Source of the DNA: Fidelibacterota bacterium
GTDB lineage: Bacteria > Fidelibacterota > UBA2242
Assembly: GCA_016782645.1 (NCBI GenBank)
Contig: JADHYC010000007.1
Span: 1-55,967 of the forward strand
Length of the DNA: 55,967 nt
Direction: 5' to 3'
The notes beneath the pieces are model-generated. The model was not told where the DNA came from. It was given only the letters and a program-made list of their open reading frames with translations, and searched no databases. Positions 26,958 to 36,155 of the stretch are shown here, in pieces (the stretch's first letter is position 1; every line of letters starts with the position of its first letter). A program made the position numbers and the translations under genes.

Positions 26958-28127
26958 TTAAGAGACAACTTCTGAAGCAAATGAAAATGAAACTTCAGAA
27001 AAAAATCCCTGTTCAATCATTTCTTTAAAAGTTTCGAGAGTTTGTAAATTAACGTGTCCAATTGCTATTGCTTTTCCACTTCTTTTTGCGACTTCAATAG
27101 CTTTTTTAAATTGCGCCTGAATTTCGCTCTTCTCTCGTTTATTATCAAGAAATACTGTGCGGACAGCGGTTGGAATTCCTACCTCTCTTGCGACTTCATA
27201 AGCGATACTTCTAGGAGAAGTCAAACTGTCAATAAAATATAATCCTTTTTTTTTCAAACTTTTGGTAACCATTTTCATCAAATCTTCATCAGATGTAGCA
27301 AGTGAACCCATGTGATTATTCATACCTATAGCTTCAGGTAATTCCATGTATGCCGAATTAATCCTTTGTTCCACTTCATAACTTCTAAGAGTATGTTTTA
27401 ACAAATACTGTTCCTCACCTATCGCATAATTTTGGTCTTCTGGTTCCATAGGCATATGTATTATTATCTCTTTGTTATTTTTCCTTCCTTCAGAAGCTGT
27501 CCATCGAGAATATTCATGTCCTGGAATAACTGAGAGAGTAATATTCACATTAAGTCTTAGGAACCCCTTAATAACGTCATTATTACTATAGCCGAAATCA
27601 TCTATGATAACAACAAGTTTAGGCTTATACTTTAAATCGCCCCGGATCAATTGGAGGTCGGTAAATGCTTTTCCCTTTATAAATGCAATAGACCCGACCG
27701 GTTCATTATAGTAATCTACATAGACTATAAAGCCTTTATTCATAGTTAAATTACTAATCTTGCTGATAGATAAACCAGCATGTGTCAATTGAGATTTTAC
27801 AAATTTTTTCAAAGTTTTATCGTTTTCCTTTTTCGGAAATTCGAATGCTATTGAAATTTGACTTTTATCATCTGAATTAATTGTTATTTCTGTTAGACCC
27901 TTTTTAACAAGCATCTTTCTTCCTACATTTTTCAATGCTAATTGTCCCTCGTGATGAATAAGACTTTTTGTAGGCAATGCTTTAGGAACAAAGAAGAATA
28001 GGATGCTTGAAAAAAGAAGAATGAGAACTATAAAAATTAAGCTCAGCCTTCTTTCGTCTTTCCGGCGATTTGCTACTGTTTTAAAAGGTTTCTTTAAATA
28101 CCTGATATTTCTCATAGAATTTTTCAA
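26958..28127 (-). CDS. Divergent polysaccharide deacetylase (YibQ/DUF610 family)
   Basis: 389 aa. An N-terminal membrane helix (LSLIFIVLILLFSSILFFFV, ~30-50) anchors a periplasmic domain. The C-terminal half is the deacetylase barrel: KPKLVVIIDDFGYSN, LSVIPGHEYS, IIIHMPMEP, MNNHMGSLATSD, GLYFIDSLTSPRS and IAIGHVNLQT. The IDDFG Asp, HMP and NNHMGS His form the presumed metal site. Family members are found next to ftsEX/envC in proteobacteria and are linked to cell-envelope work; the substrate is not established. It heads the cluster with the PdxJ-like and asparaginase genes. Confidence 0.88.
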   Translation of the reverse strand: MKNSMRNIRYLKKPFKTVANRRKDERRLSLIFIVLILLFSSILFFFVPKALPTKSLIHHEGQLALKNVGRKMLVKKGLTEITINSDDKSQISIAFEFPKKENDKTLKKFVKSQLTHAGLSISKISNLTMNKGFIVYVDYYNEPVGSIAFIKGKAFTDLQLIRGDLKYKPKLVVIIDDFGYSNNDVIKGFLRLNVNITLSVIPGHEYSRWTASEGRKNNKEIIIHMPMEPEDQNYAIGEEQYLLKHTLRSYEVEQRINSAYMELPEAIGMNNHMGSLATSDEDLMKMVTKSLKKKGLYFIDSLTSPRSIAYEVAREVGIPTAVRTVFLDNKREKSEIQAQFKKAIEVAKRSGKAIAIGHVNLQTLETFKEMIEQGFFSEVSFSFASEVVS

Positions 28128-28308
28128 CCGTCGGAAAAATACAAAATTAGAGAGGGAATGTCAAAGCATTCTCTTTACTGAATTGAGGAAATATTTTTAT
28201 ATTCTTGAGCCTAGTATATTTGTTTTATTCAAATTCTATTATAAAATGTGTTTGTATAGTTCGCCGTCCGGCGGATTCGAAATAGCGAAATGGACAGTTC
28301 GATATCAC

Positions 28309-29178
28309 TTAATCCTTCCTATTTTCTTTATCAGCGAAATATGCGCTTGCTAAGTATAAAGTTCTCTTTTCCTCCTCATTAAGAGTATCATATCCATCCT
28401 GATTGATCTTATCCAGGATTAGATTAAGCTCCTCTTTGAAGGTTTCATCTGTATCGTATTTCTTAATGACTTCTTCATCTTTAGACGTTTTCCGCACTCT
28501 ACGGATTGGGATTTTAATCCTTATGTTTGGAAATTTTGAGCGTACGAAGCTGGATATCTGCCATCTCTTGAGATATACAAATCCGATTAAGAAGCCACCT
28601 AAATGGGTAAGATGACTGATATTGCTTGTACCAGGAGCAAAAGTTGAAAAAAACGTGACTACTGCAATGAAAATCACGAAATATTTTGCTTTTATAGGAA
28701 TCAGAAAATATAGGTACAGATAGCGGTTTGGGAACATCATCGAAAATGCTACCAAAATGCCATAAATCGCACCACTTGCACCCACGACTGGAATCGTTGA
28801 ATTGAGACCGAATAGTAGTGTTATTAACCCGGATCCAATTCCTGTCAAGAAGTAATATTTATAAAATTCTTTCTTCCCCCAGTAATTTTCTATCTCCATA
28901 CCGAACATCCACAGAACAAACATATTCCAGAAAATGTGCCAAAAACCACCATGAATAAAGAGGTAGGTTAAAGGCTGCCAGATAAATCCTCTACTCCATA
29001 CAAATTTCGGAACTATTCCAAACGTTAGGATGAAAAATTTTTCAACTGGAAGAAGATACATTACGATAAATACAGCAACATTTATAATAATTATATTGCG
29101 GATTGCACCTTTAAAGAGTCTGGGGCGAATATTGCCACTACCATATCTTACATTATTACCGTGTCTATAATAAATCAT
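28309..29178 (-). CDS. Rhomboid family intramembrane serine protease
   Basis: 289 aa with six membrane helices. GGFWHIFWNMFVLWMFGMEI holds the HxxxNM motif, VGASGAIYGI the nucleophile Ser of GxSG, and SHLTHLGGFLIGF the catalytic His. The ~80-residue charged C-tail (DEEVIKKYDTDETFKEELN, LNEEEKRTLYLASAYF) is a DUF6576-like tail common in Bacteroidota rhomboids. It cleaves membrane proteins near their transmembrane segments; targets unknown. It follows recO by 50 bp. Confidence 0.93.
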   Translation of the reverse strand: MIYYRHGNNVRYGSGNIRPRLFKGAIRNIIIINVAVFIVMYLLPVEKFFILTFGIVPKFVWSRGFIWQPLTYLFIHGGFWHIFWNMFVLWMFGMEIENYWGKKEFYKYYFLTGIGSGLITLLFGLNSTIPVVGASGAIYGILVAFSMMFPNRYLYLYFLIPIKAKYFVIFIAVVTFFSTFAPGTSNISHLTHLGGFLIGFVYLKRWQISSFVRSKFPNIRIKIPIRRVRKTSKDEEVIKKYDTDETFKEELNLILDKINQDGYDTLNEEEKRTLYLASAYFADKENRKD

Positions 29179-29228
29179 CTAATTGTTCCAATTAACTGTT
29201 AATGGTTATATTTATGTAGATATACATA

Positions 29229-29999
29229 TTACTTTTCTTCGATATTAAATTCTAAATTTGCGAGTATCTCGAGGCTTTTTAGCTTAACCGGAAAATCCAG
29301 ATGATAGGAGATGTATGAAACTAAAAATTCGATTATATCTATACTTAGTTTAGCTAGTTGAAGTTTTGGCAATCCTGCTTCCAAATTCGCTTTTTCTGAT
29401 ATTCTCATATAGTCCAATATTTCATCTCTTAATAACATGACACGCTCTTGAAAATCGGCGCATCTTTTGCAAATTATTCTTCCGGTGGATGGTTCGTATA
29501 ATGATGACTTCAATTGTTGCTTACAGATAGAACAAGTATTAAAATTTATTTTATATCCTAACATTGCAGCTATTTCTAATAAAAAATAGATAAATGCCTC
29601 TTTTATAAAATCTCTATTGCTATCCATGAACTTCATAACGTTAATTACGAGTAAAAATACCGCTTCATCTTTCTGATGTTCATGAATGAATTTATCAACA
29701 CATTCCATAATTGCCATAGCATATGCTATATCTGTGATTTCCAGGGAATTCTGAAAAAATGCCTTTATGAATTCAATTTTACTTAATATCTGGATCTCAC
29801 GTGTTGGCTTGTGATAGTAAATAACCTCAACATAACTAAGCGGTTCCAGGTAGCCTCGAAATGGACTTTTTAATCTCCTTGCACCTTTTGCAATGATTGA
29901 TACTTTTCCATGTTTTTTAGTGTAGAGTCGTACAATATTGCTTGTTTCCTTAAATGGAATACTTTTAAGAACCAGTGCTTCTGTTTTAATAACAGTCAT
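29229..29999 (-). CDS. recO: DNA repair protein RecO
   Basis: 256 aa. It works with RecR to load RecA in recombinational repair. The N-terminal OB-fold shows TEALVLKSIPFKETSNIVRL and HGKVSIIAKGARRLKSPFRG. A zinc site is formed by CSICKQQL and CKRCADF, near residues 160-185. The C-terminal helices match the family. Confidence 0.93.
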   Translation of the reverse strand: MTVIKTEALVLKSIPFKETSNIVRLYTKKHGKVSIIAKGARRLKSPFRGYLEPLSYVEVIYYHKPTREIQILSKIEFIKAFFQNSLEITDIAYAMAIMECVDKFIHEHQKDEAVFLLVINVMKFMDSNRDFIKEAFIYFLLEIAAMLGYKINFNTCSICKQQLKSSLYEPSTGRIICKRCADFQERVMLLRDEILDYMRISEKANLEAGLPKLQLAKLSIDIIEFLVSYISYHLDFPVKLKSLEILANLEFNIEEK

Positions 30000-30153
30000 A
30001 ATCTCGGTAATAGATTACGTTATTACTGCAATGGTTACAAGTGAAAATATTTCTAGATCTATCTCAATTTATATCGGATTGGACAGTTAAAACTGACTAC
30101 AAGCTGCAGAAAATTTTTATCTCATAAAAATGGCAGAACATGACTCGCTGTTG

Positions 30154-31581
30154 TTAGTAAGATTTTGCGAAAATAGTGATTTTATCTGCTGGTTTCTTAG
30201 TGTAGAAACAGGTACCCTTATCTTTTTGGTCAAAAAGTATACAGCGAATAGTTGCCTTTGTTTCTTGCTGGATTTCGGCTTCCATTTCACCATTTCCCGC
30301 CCAGAAAGCTTTTACAAAACCACCGTCTTCGATCACTTTTTTGAATTCGTTGTAATTTTCAACAGAAAAAGTATTTTTTTCTCTGAAGTCCAGGGCTTTT
30401 TTAAAAAGGTCATTCTGAATAGTTTCCAAAAGTTCTTCTATTGATTCAGAAGCTTTTTCCAAAGAGACAAATTTTTTACCTTTTATATCTCTTCTAACCA
30501 AGACAATCTGGTTCTTTTCCAAGTCCCTTGGACCGATTTCAACACGCAAGGGAACACCCTTCATCTCCCATTGGTTGAATTTCCAGCCTGGTGAAGTCTG
30601 TTCGTTATCATCAACTAAGTATCGGATGTTTCTACTTTTTAATTCTCCGCGAAATTTTCCAATGGCTTCCAGAACCTGTGATTTTTCTTTGTCATTTTTC
30701 CAGATTGGTATAATGACAATCTGATAGGGCGCAATTTTTGGAGGTAGAATCAATCCTTTATCATCGCCGTGAGTCATTATTACTGCGCCTACAAGTCTTG
30801 TACTGACTCCCCAGCTTGTAGCATATACATATTCAAGCTTATTTTCGGTGTTTAGAAATGTTACATCGAATGCTCTAGCAAAATTTTGTCCCAGATAGTG
30901 AGATGTACCTACCTGAAGAGCTTTCTTATCCCCCATCATCGCCTCTATTGTATATGTTCGCACTGCACCTGCGAATTTCTCTGCATCTGTTTTTCCTCCA
31001 ACGTGAACTGGCATTGCCATATAATTTTCCGCTAATTGGCGATAGATTTCTATGATTTTTCGGGCTTCTTCCTCAGCTTCGTTGGCGGTTGCATGTGCGG
31101 TATGACCTTCTTGCCAGAGAAACTCAGTAGTTCTGAGAAAAAGACGTGTTCTCATTTCCCAGCGTACAATATTTACCCACTGATTGATCAAAATAGGTAA
31201 ATCACGATAGGAATTAATCCATTTTTTGTACATTGACCAGATGATTGTCTCGGAAGTAGGTCTTATATATAATGGTTCTTCAAGCTTTTTCCCACCGACA
31301 TGAGTAACCACAGCACATTCCGGCGCAAACCCTTTAACGTGCTCAGCCTCTTTTTTAAGGAAACTTTCAGGAATGAACATCGGGAAGTAGGCATTTACAT
31401 GACCGCTTTTTTTGAACATTTCATCAGCAATATTTCTAATGTTTTCCCAGAGTGCATAGCCGTAAGGGCGGATTACCATTGTTCCTTTCACAGGACCGTA
31501 ATCAGCCAGTTCAGTTTTTAAAACAACATCTGTATACCATTTTGCAAAATCTACACTTTGTTTCGTAACACCTTTAGCCAC
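30154..31581 (-). CDS. proS: Prolyl-tRNA synthetase, archaeal/eukaryote-like type
   Basis: 475 aa. This is the short type-3 ProRS that lacks the bacterial editing insertion. Motifs: VIRPYGYALWENIRN, YFPMFIPESFLKKEAEHV, YIRPTSETIIWSMYKKW (class II motif 2 region), QEGHTAHATANEAEEEA, VGTSHYLGQNFA and VIMTHGDDKGLILPP, followed by the anticodon-binding domain and the C-terminal zinc-type tail. The start is GTG at 31581 (MAKGVTKQSVDFAKWY). It charges tRNA-Pro in the cytoplasm. Confidence 0.97.
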   Translation of the reverse strand: MAKGVTKQSVDFAKWYTDVVLKTELADYGPVKGTMVIRPYGYALWENIRNIADEMFKKSGHVNAYFPMFIPESFLKKEAEHVKGFAPECAVVTHVGGKKLEEPLYIRPTSETIIWSMYKKWINSYRDLPILINQWVNIVRWEMRTRLFLRTTEFLWQEGHTAHATANEAEEEARKIIEIYRQLAENYMAMPVHVGGKTDAEKFAGAVRTYTIEAMMGDKKALQVGTSHYLGQNFARAFDVTFLNTENKLEYVYATSWGVSTRLVGAVIMTHGDDKGLILPPKIAPYQIVIIPIWKNDKEKSQVLEAIGKFRGELKSRNIRYLVDDNEQTSPGWKFNQWEMKGVPLRVEIGPRDLEKNQIVLVRRDIKGKKFVSLEKASESIEELLETIQNDLFKKALDFREKNTFSVENYNEFKKVIEDGGFVKAFWAGNGEMEAEIQQETKATIRCILFDQKDKGTCFYTKKPADKITIFAKSY

Positions 31582-31587
31582 TATACA

Positions 31588-31616
31588 ATCCTATATTTTT
31601 TGTCATTCTTTGTCAA
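31588..31616 (-). promoter_or_regulatory. Promoter candidate for proS
   Basis: On the minus strand, TTGACA (31616-31611) and TAGGAT (31593-31588) are spaced 17 bp. The -10 ends only about 6 bp before the GTG start, so transcription would begin at or next to the start codon (a leaderless mRNA). The same AGGAT could instead be a ribosome site. The call is tentative. Confidence 0.35.
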
Positions 31617-31683
31617 GAAAAGGTAAATGCGCAATTAACAATTATCAATTATCAATTCACTACTTACTGCCAACCGCCTACTA

Positions 31684-32349
31684 CTACTTCTTCTCTTTAT
31701 AACCGATTCTATGAAATGGGTTAACGATACTTGTACAAATATTGAATAAATGAGCTGCTATTCTCTTTAGAAATCTTAAATACAGTGCTAATGTCACAGC
31801 GTCTAAGACATCAAGTTCATCTTCCTTTTTAATAAGAGATTCTTTAATTGCAGTACAATTATAAGAAAGTTTCTTATACTCGGAAAGAACTTTTCGTGCT
31901 AACTCGGAATTGGATTCCGGGAAAGCCTTAATTGTAATATTAAAGAATTCTCTCACTCGATTTTCAATACTAATAACCAGTTTTTCAAAACTTCCGGCAC
32001 TTAGTTTCTTCTTATGTAAAATAGCAAGGTCTGCAATGTTTTTAGTATAATCGCCTATTCTTTCAATATCAATCACGATGCTTGCAAGTACCAATCCGGC
32101 AGTAATTTCAGTTTTATCAAAGAGCATCAGATGTGTTAGAACTTTTTTCCGGATATCTCTTTCAGACTTGTTGATATCTTTATCTTTTTTGTAGATGTCG
32201 ATCCTGAGTTCTCCATCGTCACTTTCTCTAAGAGACCTGACAGATTCAAGAAACATCTCTTGATCTTCACGAAGCATTTCTATAGACTCGTTCAGGGTCT
32301 CAGATGTAAGGTCTTTTTTTCGCCATATATTTAAAAATTCACGAAACAT
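31684..32349 (-). CDS. PhoU-domain protein
   Basis: 221 aa, all helical. Two PhoU-type three-helix bundles are visible, including LVLASIVIDIERIGDYTKNIADLAILHKKKL, which carries the E/DxxxD metal-binding motif. It lies 2 bp after the Na/Pi symporter gene, so it is probably its regulatory partner; YjbB-type symporters often carry this domain as a fusion. It likely senses or dampens phosphate uptake. Confidence 0.85.
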   Translation of the reverse strand: MFREFLNIWRKKDLTSETLNESIEMLREDQEMFLESVRSLRESDDGELRIDIYKKDKDINKSERDIRKKVLTHLMLFDKTEITAGLVLASIVIDIERIGDYTKNIADLAILHKKKLSAGSFEKLVISIENRVREFFNITIKAFPESNSELARKVLSEYKKLSYNCTAIKESLIKKEDELDVLDAVTLALYLRFLKRIAAHLFNICTSIVNPFHRIGYKEKK

Positions 32350-32351
32350 AG

Positions 32352-33464
32352 CTACCTCATTAATGTAATAAATAGAAGGGGAATTAAAAAGAACACTAAT
32401 AAAATATATAATAAAGGTATATAGCGGTGCTTTATCGACCAGTGAGAAAAAACAGTTGCCATAGTTATCGGTATTGCTTTCAATGGTAGAAATATTACGA
32501 TTCCAAGCAGGTTGAAAAATAGATGACTAAAGGCAATTGTAACGGCATCGGCATTGTTCGTTGCTAAAGAAGCCAAAAAAGCGGTGATAGTTGTACCGAT
32601 ATTTGCACCGAGGTCATACGGAAAGATTTTCTTAAGACTTAAAACTCCGGCAGCTGCCAGTGGTACGACAAGAGAGGTTGTGATAGAACTGCTCTGGATA
32701 ATGGCTGTGAATAGCATGCCCAAAATCAGTGCTCTTGCGGTTGTTTTAAAAATATATTGGTCGAAAAACAGTTCGATTTTATGAAGAACAAGCAATTTCA
32801 TGACTTTGACAATGTACCTTAATGCAATAAAAAGCAAAACAAATGCTATAATTATACCTAACCATGGGATGGAAGGAAACAGATGTAAAATTGCTTTTGA
32901 AACAGGTTTGAGGATTGCACTAAGTGGATTTACGAGCTTTAACCCGCCAACATTTACAAATAAGCCTGATGCTGCCTTTGCAACAACACCTATGATATTG
33001 AAAAAATATTGAAAGGGAAATATGACAATTACAGATAATACATTAAAGAAATCATGAACTATACTTGCTCCTAATGCTCGCTCAAACTCATCCGATCTCC
33101 TTATATGTCCCATTGATACAAGAAGATTTGTAACGCTTGTGCCGATATTAGCTCCCATTATTATTGGTATTGCAAGATAAATGGCTCTGGCAGGATCAGT
33201 ACCAAATGCTCCAGCGGCGATTAGTCCTACCACCAGAGAAGTTGTAAGAGACGAACTTTGCACAAGACTTGTACAAAATATCCCGACAAATAAACCTATA
33301 ATTGGATTAGATACGCTCTGCATTATTGATGCGGCAAAATCTTTACCCATAGCTTTAAAAGAATCACCGATCAATGTAATGCTCAACAGAAAAAGATAAA
33401 TTAGACTTAGCAATGTTATTACTTTTAGTGTTTCTCTTAAGTATCTCTTATAATCCTGATTCAT
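32352..33464 (-). CDS. Na+/phosphate symporter (SLC34/NptA family)
   Basis: 370 aa with about 8-9 membrane helices. The two inverted-repeat halves each carry the QSSS signature: VQSSSLTTSLVVGL near residue 66 and IQSSSITTSLVVPL near residue 258, both followed by GANIGT. This is the diagnostic double motif of sodium-phosphate cotransporters. The next gene is a PhoU-like protein. Confidence 0.92.
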   Translation of the reverse strand: MNQDYKRYLRETLKVITLLSLIYLFLLSITLIGDSFKAMGKDFAASIMQSVSNPIIGLFVGIFCTSLVQSSSLTTSLVVGLIAAGAFGTDPARAIYLAIPIIMGANIGTSVTNLLVSMGHIRRSDEFERALGASIVHDFFNVLSVIVIFPFQYFFNIIGVVAKAASGLFVNVGGLKLVNPLSAILKPVSKAILHLFPSIPWLGIIIAFVLLFIALRYIVKVMKLLVLHKIELFFDQYIFKTTARALILGMLFTAIIQSSSITTSLVVPLAAAGVLSLKKIFPYDLGANIGTTITAFLASLATNNADAVTIAFSHLFFNLLGIVIFLPLKAIPITMATVFSHWSIKHRYIPLLYILLVFFLIPLLFITLMR

Positions 33465-33739
33465 TCTAAGTTTACAATTAATCTTAATTTTTAATGAATT
33501 TTAAAGTGTGCGAAATTACAAATTTTTTTATGATTGTCATTGCTTTTTATGTTTAATTGTGATTTCACAATTTTTGTTATTTTATGATATTTAAGGTTGG
33601 ATATAGGATAATCAAACCAGTTTATCCCGATAGTCGTTAGGATAAAAACGAGTTTACTTCGGGAATTCCATTTTTTTGATTGGAAATTGTTGCAATTGTA
33701 TTTATACTTTGTAAATTGCCCGCCGATTAGGAGAAAAGA
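33465..33739. promoter_or_regulatory. Divergent intergenic region between the symporter gene and topA
   Basis: 275 bp that must hold promoters for both directions. TTTATCC-GGATAAA pairs near 33623-33646 form a small hairpin. No confident -35/-10 pair stands out. GGAG at 33729-33732 is the ribosome site for topA. Confidence 0.4.
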
Positions 33740-35959
33740 ATGAGTAAAAATCTACTAATAGTTGAATCACCATCAAAAGCCAGAACAATAAAGAAGTATC
33801 TGGGAAGAGATTTTCAGATTCTCGCTTCTGTAGGGCATATCAGAGATTTACCAGTAAAGGAAATTGGCGTTGATATTCAGAGAAATTTTAAGCCGAAATA
33901 TGTAACAATTAAAGGCAAAACAAGAATCATTCAGCAGTTACGTACAGCAGCAAAAAACGCATCTTCGGTATATTTAGCTACAGACCCCGACCGTGAAGGA
34001 GAAGCTATTGCATGGCATATTGCCAGTTTACTTAAAGTGTCAAATGAGAAAGAGCTGAAGCGTGTTCTTTTTAATGAGATCACAAAAAGCGGTATAAAAT
34101 ATGGGATAGCACATCCCAGAAGAATTGATATAAATCTCGTAAATGCCCAGCAGGCAAGACGGATTCTGGACAGGATTTTTGGTTATCAGGTTAGTCCGTT
34201 TCTCTGGAGAATACTCTACAGTGGTCTGAGTGCCGGAAGAGTTCAGACAGTAGCCGTGAGACTTATTTGTGAACGTCAGGAAGAGATTGACAGCTTTATA
34301 CCGAAAGAATATTGGGAAATTGAGGCTGATCTTAAAACTCCTGGCGATGAAATTTTTACCGCAAAATGTATAAAGATCAATGGGAAAAAGATAAATATAC
34401 CCGATAAAAAATCTGTAAAGGAACATATAGATGTTCTGAAGAAATCTGAATTCTTTGTAAAATCAATTACTGTAAAAGAGAAAAAGAAACCCCCTTCACC
34501 ACCCTTTACGACCAGTACTTTTCAGCAAGAAGCGACAAGGAGATTTCGTTTTTCTCCTAAAAAAACAATGCAAATTGCTCAGCAGCTGTATGAGGGAGTT
34601 GATATAAACGGAGAGCCCATTGGTCTTATAACATATATGAGAACTGATTCGGTCAGAATATCTACTGAAGCAATAAGTTCTGTTAGAGATCTTATTACTA
34701 GTCAATATGGTTCAGGGTATATTCCATTGAAACCAAGATATTTCAAAAGTGGGAAACGAAAAGTTCAGGATGCGCATGAGGGGATTCGTCCAACAAGATT
34801 TGACCTTTCCCCTGCTCTAATCGCTAAGCATCTTTCCAGTGATCAAAAGAAAGTCTACACGCTTATCTGGAATAGATTTGTTGCCTGTCAGATGTCTTCT
34901 GCTATTTATAAACAAATGATAATTGATGTTGGAGCTGATAAATATCTTTTCAGGGCATTGGGAAGCGATTTGATTTTTGACGGCTTCCTGCGAATATGGC
35001 GGGAAGGGAAAAAGGAAGAGGAAAAGAAAAGTAATCTTCCTGTGAATATTAAGGAGCAAGATAGACTCACATTGGTTGAATTAAAACCTGAGCAGAAATT
35101 TACGGAACCTCTACCTCGTTATACTGAGGGAACCATTATAAAGGAATTAGACAATCTGGGCATTGGTCGACCGAGTACTTATGCGTCAATTGTAACAACA
35201 ATCGTTCAAAGAAAATATGTTGGACGGGAAAAAGGTACTTTATATCCCACCGATCTTGGAAAAACGGTCAATAGGATTTTAGTGGGTGGAATGTCTGGGA
35301 TTTTCAATGTGAGATTCACGGCAGAGATGGAAGAACAGCTGGATTATATTGAATCCGGCAGTAAAGATTGGCTAAATGTTGTAAGACAGTTTTATCAGCC
35401 TTTCAGAAAATCACTTGATGCAATGGATGCACGCCGGAAGGAAATCAAAGAAAAACTACAGGTAAAAACGGACGAAAAGTGTGAACTTTGCGGCTCACCG
35501 ATGCTGATAAAGTGGAGTCAAAATGGACGTTTTCTTGCCTGTTCATCTTTTCCTAAATGCAGAAATACGCGTCCGATAAACGGTGAGAAAGTTGTTAAAG
35601 AAGGTCTAAAAAAATGTCCCAATTGCGGTAGCCCAATGGTGGTTAAAGAAGGTCGTTACGGAAAATTTTGGGCTTGTACTAAGTATCCTCAATGTAAAAA
35701 AACATTGCCGTATTCTACCGGTATTTTCTGTCCCGAAACGGATTGTACGGGAGAAATTGTAGAAAAAAGGACAAAGAAAGGTAAGACTTTTTATAGCTGC
35801 AGTCGCTATCCTGATTGTAAGTTTGCAACGTGGAATGAGCCCATTAATAAGGAATGTCCAAGCTGTGGTTATCCAATTATAGAAAGAAAGGTAACAAGGA
35901 ATAGAGGAACAATTATATTTTGTCCCAAATGCAAGACCGAATTTCAAAATGAAGAATAA
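33740..35959 (+). CDS. topA: DNA topoisomerase I
   Basis: 739 aa. It relaxes negative supercoils by single-strand breakage. The N-terminal Toprim (LLIVESPSKARTIKKYLG, DPDREGEAIAWH) leads to the active-site Tyr299 in GLITYMRTDSVRIS. GRPSTYASIVTTI is another family block. The C-terminal quarter has four Cys4 zinc ribbons: CELCG...C, CPNCG...C, CPETDC...C and CPSCG...CPKC. Start MSKNLLIVESP is canonical. Confidence 0.97.
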   Translation: MSKNLLIVESPSKARTIKKYLGRDFQILASVGHIRDLPVKEIGVDIQRNFKPKYVTIKGKTRIIQQLRTAAKNASSVYLATDPDREGEAIAWHIASLLKVSNEKELKRVLFNEITKSGIKYGIAHPRRIDINLVNAQQARRILDRIFGYQVSPFLWRILYSGLSAGRVQTVAVRLICERQEEIDSFIPKEYWEIEADLKTPGDEIFTAKCIKINGKKINIPDKKSVKEHIDVLKKSEFFVKSITVKEKKKPPSPPFTTSTFQQEATRRFRFSPKKTMQIAQQLYEGVDINGEPIGLITYMRTDSVRISTEAISSVRDLITSQYGSGYIPLKPRYFKSGKRKVQDAHEGIRPTRFDLSPALIAKHLSSDQKKVYTLIWNRFVACQMSSAIYKQMIIDVGADKYLFRALGSDLIFDGFLRIWREGKKEEEKKSNLPVNIKEQDRLTLVELKPEQKFTEPLPRYTEGTIIKELDNLGIGRPSTYASIVTTIVQRKYVGREKGTLYPTDLGKTVNRILVGGMSGIFNVRFTAEMEEQLDYIESGSKDWLNVVRQFYQPFRKSLDAMDARRKEIKEKLQVKTDEKCELCGSPMLIKWSQNGRFLACSSFPKCRNTRPINGEKVVKEGLKKCPNCGSPMVVKEGRYGKFWACTKYPQCKKTLPYSTGIFCPETDCTGEIVEKRTKKGKTFYSCSRYPDCKFATWNEPINKECPSCGYPIIERKVTRNRGTIIFCPKCKTEFQNEE

Positions 35960-35990
35960 CCGCCAATGCTCCTGAAGGAGTCCCTTGGGA

Positions 35991-36127
35991 AACGCTAAAT
36001 TACGCTAATGTTTTTTTATTCTATATGGTGTGGATTTTCTATTTTAAAAAATATAATTTTTTTAGGAAACGTTATTTGTAGTTTAGGGAATGTGGAAGAG
36101 TATTATTAATTAGCGTGAATTGGCGTC
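35991..36127. repeat. Imperfect inverted repeat before glyS
   Basis: AACGCTAAATTACGCTAATG (35991-36010) pairs with the region around ATTAGCGTGAATTGGCGTC (36109-36127), about 15 of 20 positions. The wording (GCTAATTCACGCC type) belongs to the same class as the CACGAATTAACACGAA repeat upstream of plsC. It occupies almost all of the topA-glyS gap. Confidence 0.55.
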
Positions 36128-36155
36128 TGTTCACGGTTATTAATTGAGGAGTTTA

